This document shows positions 62,604-64,000 of a stretch of 64,000 bases of DNA, piece after piece. Both the position numbers and the translations under genes were made by a program. The notes under the pieces were generated by a model. That model was not told where the DNA came from and did not search any database. It saw only the letters and a list, made by a program, of their open reading frames with translations. Each line of letters begins with the position of its first letter. The first letter of the stretch is position 1. The DNA lies in assembly GCA_051650105.1 (NCBI GenBank), contig JBOFIJ010000016.1:1-64000 (forward strand). The letters run 5' to 3'. Origin of the DNA: CAMWXW01 sp051650105. Lineage in GTDB: Bacteria; Desulfobacterota; Desulfovibrionia; Desulfovibrionales; Desulfovibrionaceae.

Positions 62604-62880
62604 TAGTACCAGTGTTTTCCTCTTTTTTCCTCTTGCTGTCGCTTGCTATTATCTTTTTCGCATCCATGTATACGTTTTTTACGCCAGATAAAAATCCGAA
62701 AATAATAAAGGAGAAAAAAAACCATATAGAGCCAAATATAGTATACAAAAAATATCCAAAGGCTGTTCCTATAAGAATGCAAGAGAGAAAAGTCGTTCCC
62801 ATAGTGTACGCCAACTGCACATTCTCATCCTTTCGTAAAGTCAATGAGTTGTGTAATAATTGTTTGATGGTACTCTTCAT
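62587..62880 (-). CDS. atpZ: AtpZ-like F0-associated protein
   Basis: 97 residues with two membrane helices: LAYTMGTTFLSCILIGTAFGYFL and WFFFSFIIFGFLSGVKNVY, a pattern typical of AtpZ (FLGxxAGxKNxY-type end). AtpZ may form a Mg or Ca channel with AtpI. The ATG lies only eight bases after a TATACT box and its only upstream GGAG is too close to the start to act, so the mRNA may be leaderless. Confidence 0.85.
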   Translation of the reverse strand: MKSTIKQLLHNSLTLRKDENVQLAYTMGTTFLSCILIGTAFGYFLYTIFGSIWFFFSFIIFGFLSGVKNVYMDAKKIIASDSKRKKEENTGTNDTLI

Positions 62881-62888
62881 ACTCCGTT

Positions 62889-62917
62889 AGTATAGGAGAA
62901 ATACAAAGAGATGGCAA
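62889..62917 (-). promoter_or_regulatory. Putative promoter of atpZ-atpI-atpB-atpE
   Basis: On the minus strand TTGCCA, 17 nt, TATACT, then eight bases to the atpZ ATG. Confidence 0.5.
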
Positions 62918-62956
62918 GCTTTTATTCCACCGTATTTTTTCGAAATAATAGGGAAA

Positions 62957-63286
62957 TTATTCTTCTGTTGAAGTAATTTTGGGCTCTAGTTGTGTGTATA
63001 TTGTGTCTGCTATACCTATTCCTCCTGCTTTTGAAAATAATTTTGCATATTCTTCATGAAGCATGGATTGCCATATTTTTTCTTCCTGAGAAAATAGCAT
63101 ATCATGTTTCCCTATTCCTGAGCTCATTACTTCTAGTACTTTTTGAAGAAAAAAGGCTTCAAAGTCTTCGGAAGCATTACGTAGGCCTTCTTTTGTATTT
63201 GCTTTTTTAAGATGAAGACTTCGTAATGCTTCTGTTTTATTCTTTTCTAATGTTGCAGACATGTTTTCTAGGGAATGTATATTCAT
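62957..63286 (-). CDS. flgJ: Flagellar rod-binding protein FlgJ (N-terminal type)
   Basis: 109 residues: the Rod-binding domain only (EDFEAFFLQKVLEVM, QEEKIWQSMLHEEYAKLFSKAGGIGIADTIY). The muramidase domain found in enterobacterial FlgJ is absent, as usual in deltaproteobacteria. The start lies directly after flgI, with GAGGTGAT at its end serving as ribosome binding site. Confidence 0.93.
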   Translation of the reverse strand: MNIHSLENMSATLEKNKTEALRSLHLKKANTKEGLRNASEDFEAFFLQKVLEVMSSGIGKHDMLFSQEEKIWQSMLHEEYAKLFSKAGGIGIADTIYTQLEPKITSTEE

Positions 63287-64000
63287 TTATATCACCTCTA
63301 TTGTTCCATAAAGTGCACCAGAGCGTTTTAATGCTCTAATAATAGTTATTAAGTCTCTTGGTGTTGCCCCTATTGCATTTAGACCATCGACAAGTTCTTT
63401 TAGTGTGGCTCCATTAACAAAAACTAATTTACTGCCGTCTTCTTGTATAGTGATATTTGTGTCTGGAGTAATGACAGTCTCTCCATTGCTAAATGCTTCT
63501 GGTTGAGAAACGGTTTCATCTTCTTTTATTACAATTTGTAAATTCCCATGAGCTATTGCTACTGGACGTAAGCGAACATCTTCTCCCATAACAACTGTAC
63601 CAGAGCGCTCATCAATAACAATTTTGGCGATTGAAGATGTTACTATATCTAGCGATTCTATGGATGCGAGTAGTGGAACTAAATTTCCTTTATTATCTTC
63701 AGGGATTCGTATAGAGATTGTTGATAAATCTTCCGCTTTTGCTGCATCTTTGCCAAGAAGTTCATTAATTGCGTTAACAGTATTCATTGTTGTTGTGGGT
63801 TCACTTGTTGTGAGATGGAGCTTTAATTTTTCTTGCTCGTTAAAGGAAAAGGAGATTGCTTTTTCTATAGTTGCCCCAGAGGGAACAGTTCCTACAGTGG
63901 TTGCATTTTTCTTCACACTTGCACCAGCACCTTCCACACTATATCCTCCTGTAAGAACACTTCCTTGAGCAAGTGCATATATCTTTCCATCAACACCCTT
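63287..64000 (-). CDS. flgI: Flagellar P-ring protein FlgI, N-terminus cut by window edge
   Basis: The frame is open to the window edge for 238 codons, about two thirds of a normal 370-residue FlgI. Landmarks: DGKIYALAQGSVLTGGYSV, GATIEKAI, RIVIDERSGTVVMGEDVRLRPVAIAHGN in outline, and LVDGLNAIGATPRDLITIIRALKRSGAL at the end. It forms the periplasmic P-ring around the flagellar rod. Together with flgJ it shows that this organism encodes a flagellum in addition to an injectisome. Confidence 0.96.
   Translation of the reverse strand, partial: KGVDGKIYALAQGSVLTGGYSVEGAGASVKKNATTVGTVPSGATIEKAISFSFNEQEKLKLHLTTSEPTTTMNTVNAINELLGKDAAKAEDLSTISIRIPEDNKGNLVPLLASIESLDIVTSSIAKIVIDERSGTVVMGEDVRLRPVAIAHGNLQIVIKEDETVSQPEAFSNGETVITPDTNITIQEDGSKLVFVNGATLKELVDGLNAIGATPRDLITIIRALKRSGALYGTIEVI

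Noticed and set aside
1..64000. CRISPR arrays, insertion sequences, rRNA and tRNA genes
   Set aside because: I looked for regularly spaced repeats, transposase motifs, rRNA-like sequence and T-loop signatures and found none that I could support.

Overview
The window is AT-rich (roughly one third G+C by eye) with short operons, long intergenic gaps and deltaproteobacterial gene content. The gene orders rpsP-khpA-rimM-trmD-rplS-rnhB-yraN-rsmI and atpZ-atpI-atpB-atpE, a TrmD fused to a second SPOUT-type methyltransferase domain, flagellar flgI-flgJ and an injectisome operon together suggest a reduced-genome member of the Desulfovibrionaceae, most likely Lawsonia intracellularis or a close relative. 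This is inferred from gene content, not from a database match.

Layout. 1-5.5 kb: a RecD2-type helicase cut by the left edge, a 1 kb non-coding gap, and rfbB-rfbA-rfbC for dTDP-sugar synthesis (no rfbD here). 5.6-9.8 kb: a large membrane GGDEF-EAL sensor. 10-17 kb: an RRM protein, a PP-loop thiolase-like protein, HU/IHF, RuvC, Cmk, a Usp protein, CoaBC and a TlpA-like thioredoxin, separated by long gaps. 17-20 kb: two paralogous outer-membrane beta-barrels flanking a PaaK-like protein. 20-24.6 kb: the rpsP-rsmI translation operon. 24.9-33.4 kb: an alanine symporter, a Nudix-like relic, RimI, NadB, two possibly injectisome-linked proteins, ComF and a CobD-like protein lacking its lysine. 33.5-38 kb: a MacAB-like exporter with two separate permeases. 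38-39.4 kb: fabZ-lpxA. 39.6-47.3 kb: injectisome genes sctJ-K-L-N-O-P-Q plus a frameshifted gene. 47.4-52.5 kb: a CobS-like relic, Dus, a missed 54-residue membrane protein, an RlmD-type methyltransferase, a Skp-like lipoprotein and small hypotheticals. 52.6-57.2 kb: rpmH-rnpA-yidD-yidC-jag-mnmE. 57.2-61 kb: a ThiF-like protein, a truncated methyltransferase, an HD protein and a PpiD lacking its parvulin core. 61-64 kb: F0 genes and flgI-flgJ, the last cut by the right edge.

Three themes stand out. First, the injectisome operon holds the inner ring lipoprotein, sorting platform, ATPase, stalk and ruler. The leader of sctN is present twice as a 91-bp direct repeat, and the gene after sctQ is broken at a run of five G. 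Second, several genes without a Shine-Dalgarno sequence (ruvC, comF, rlmD, atpZ, rimI) have a TATACT-like -10 box only 7-12 nt before the start codon, which suggests leaderless or near-leaderless mRNAs. Third, many reading frames are intact but have lost catalytic motifs or whole domains (CobD-like, CobS-like, Nudix-like, a methyltransferase, PpiD), the pattern expected when a genome is shrinking in a host-restricted niche.
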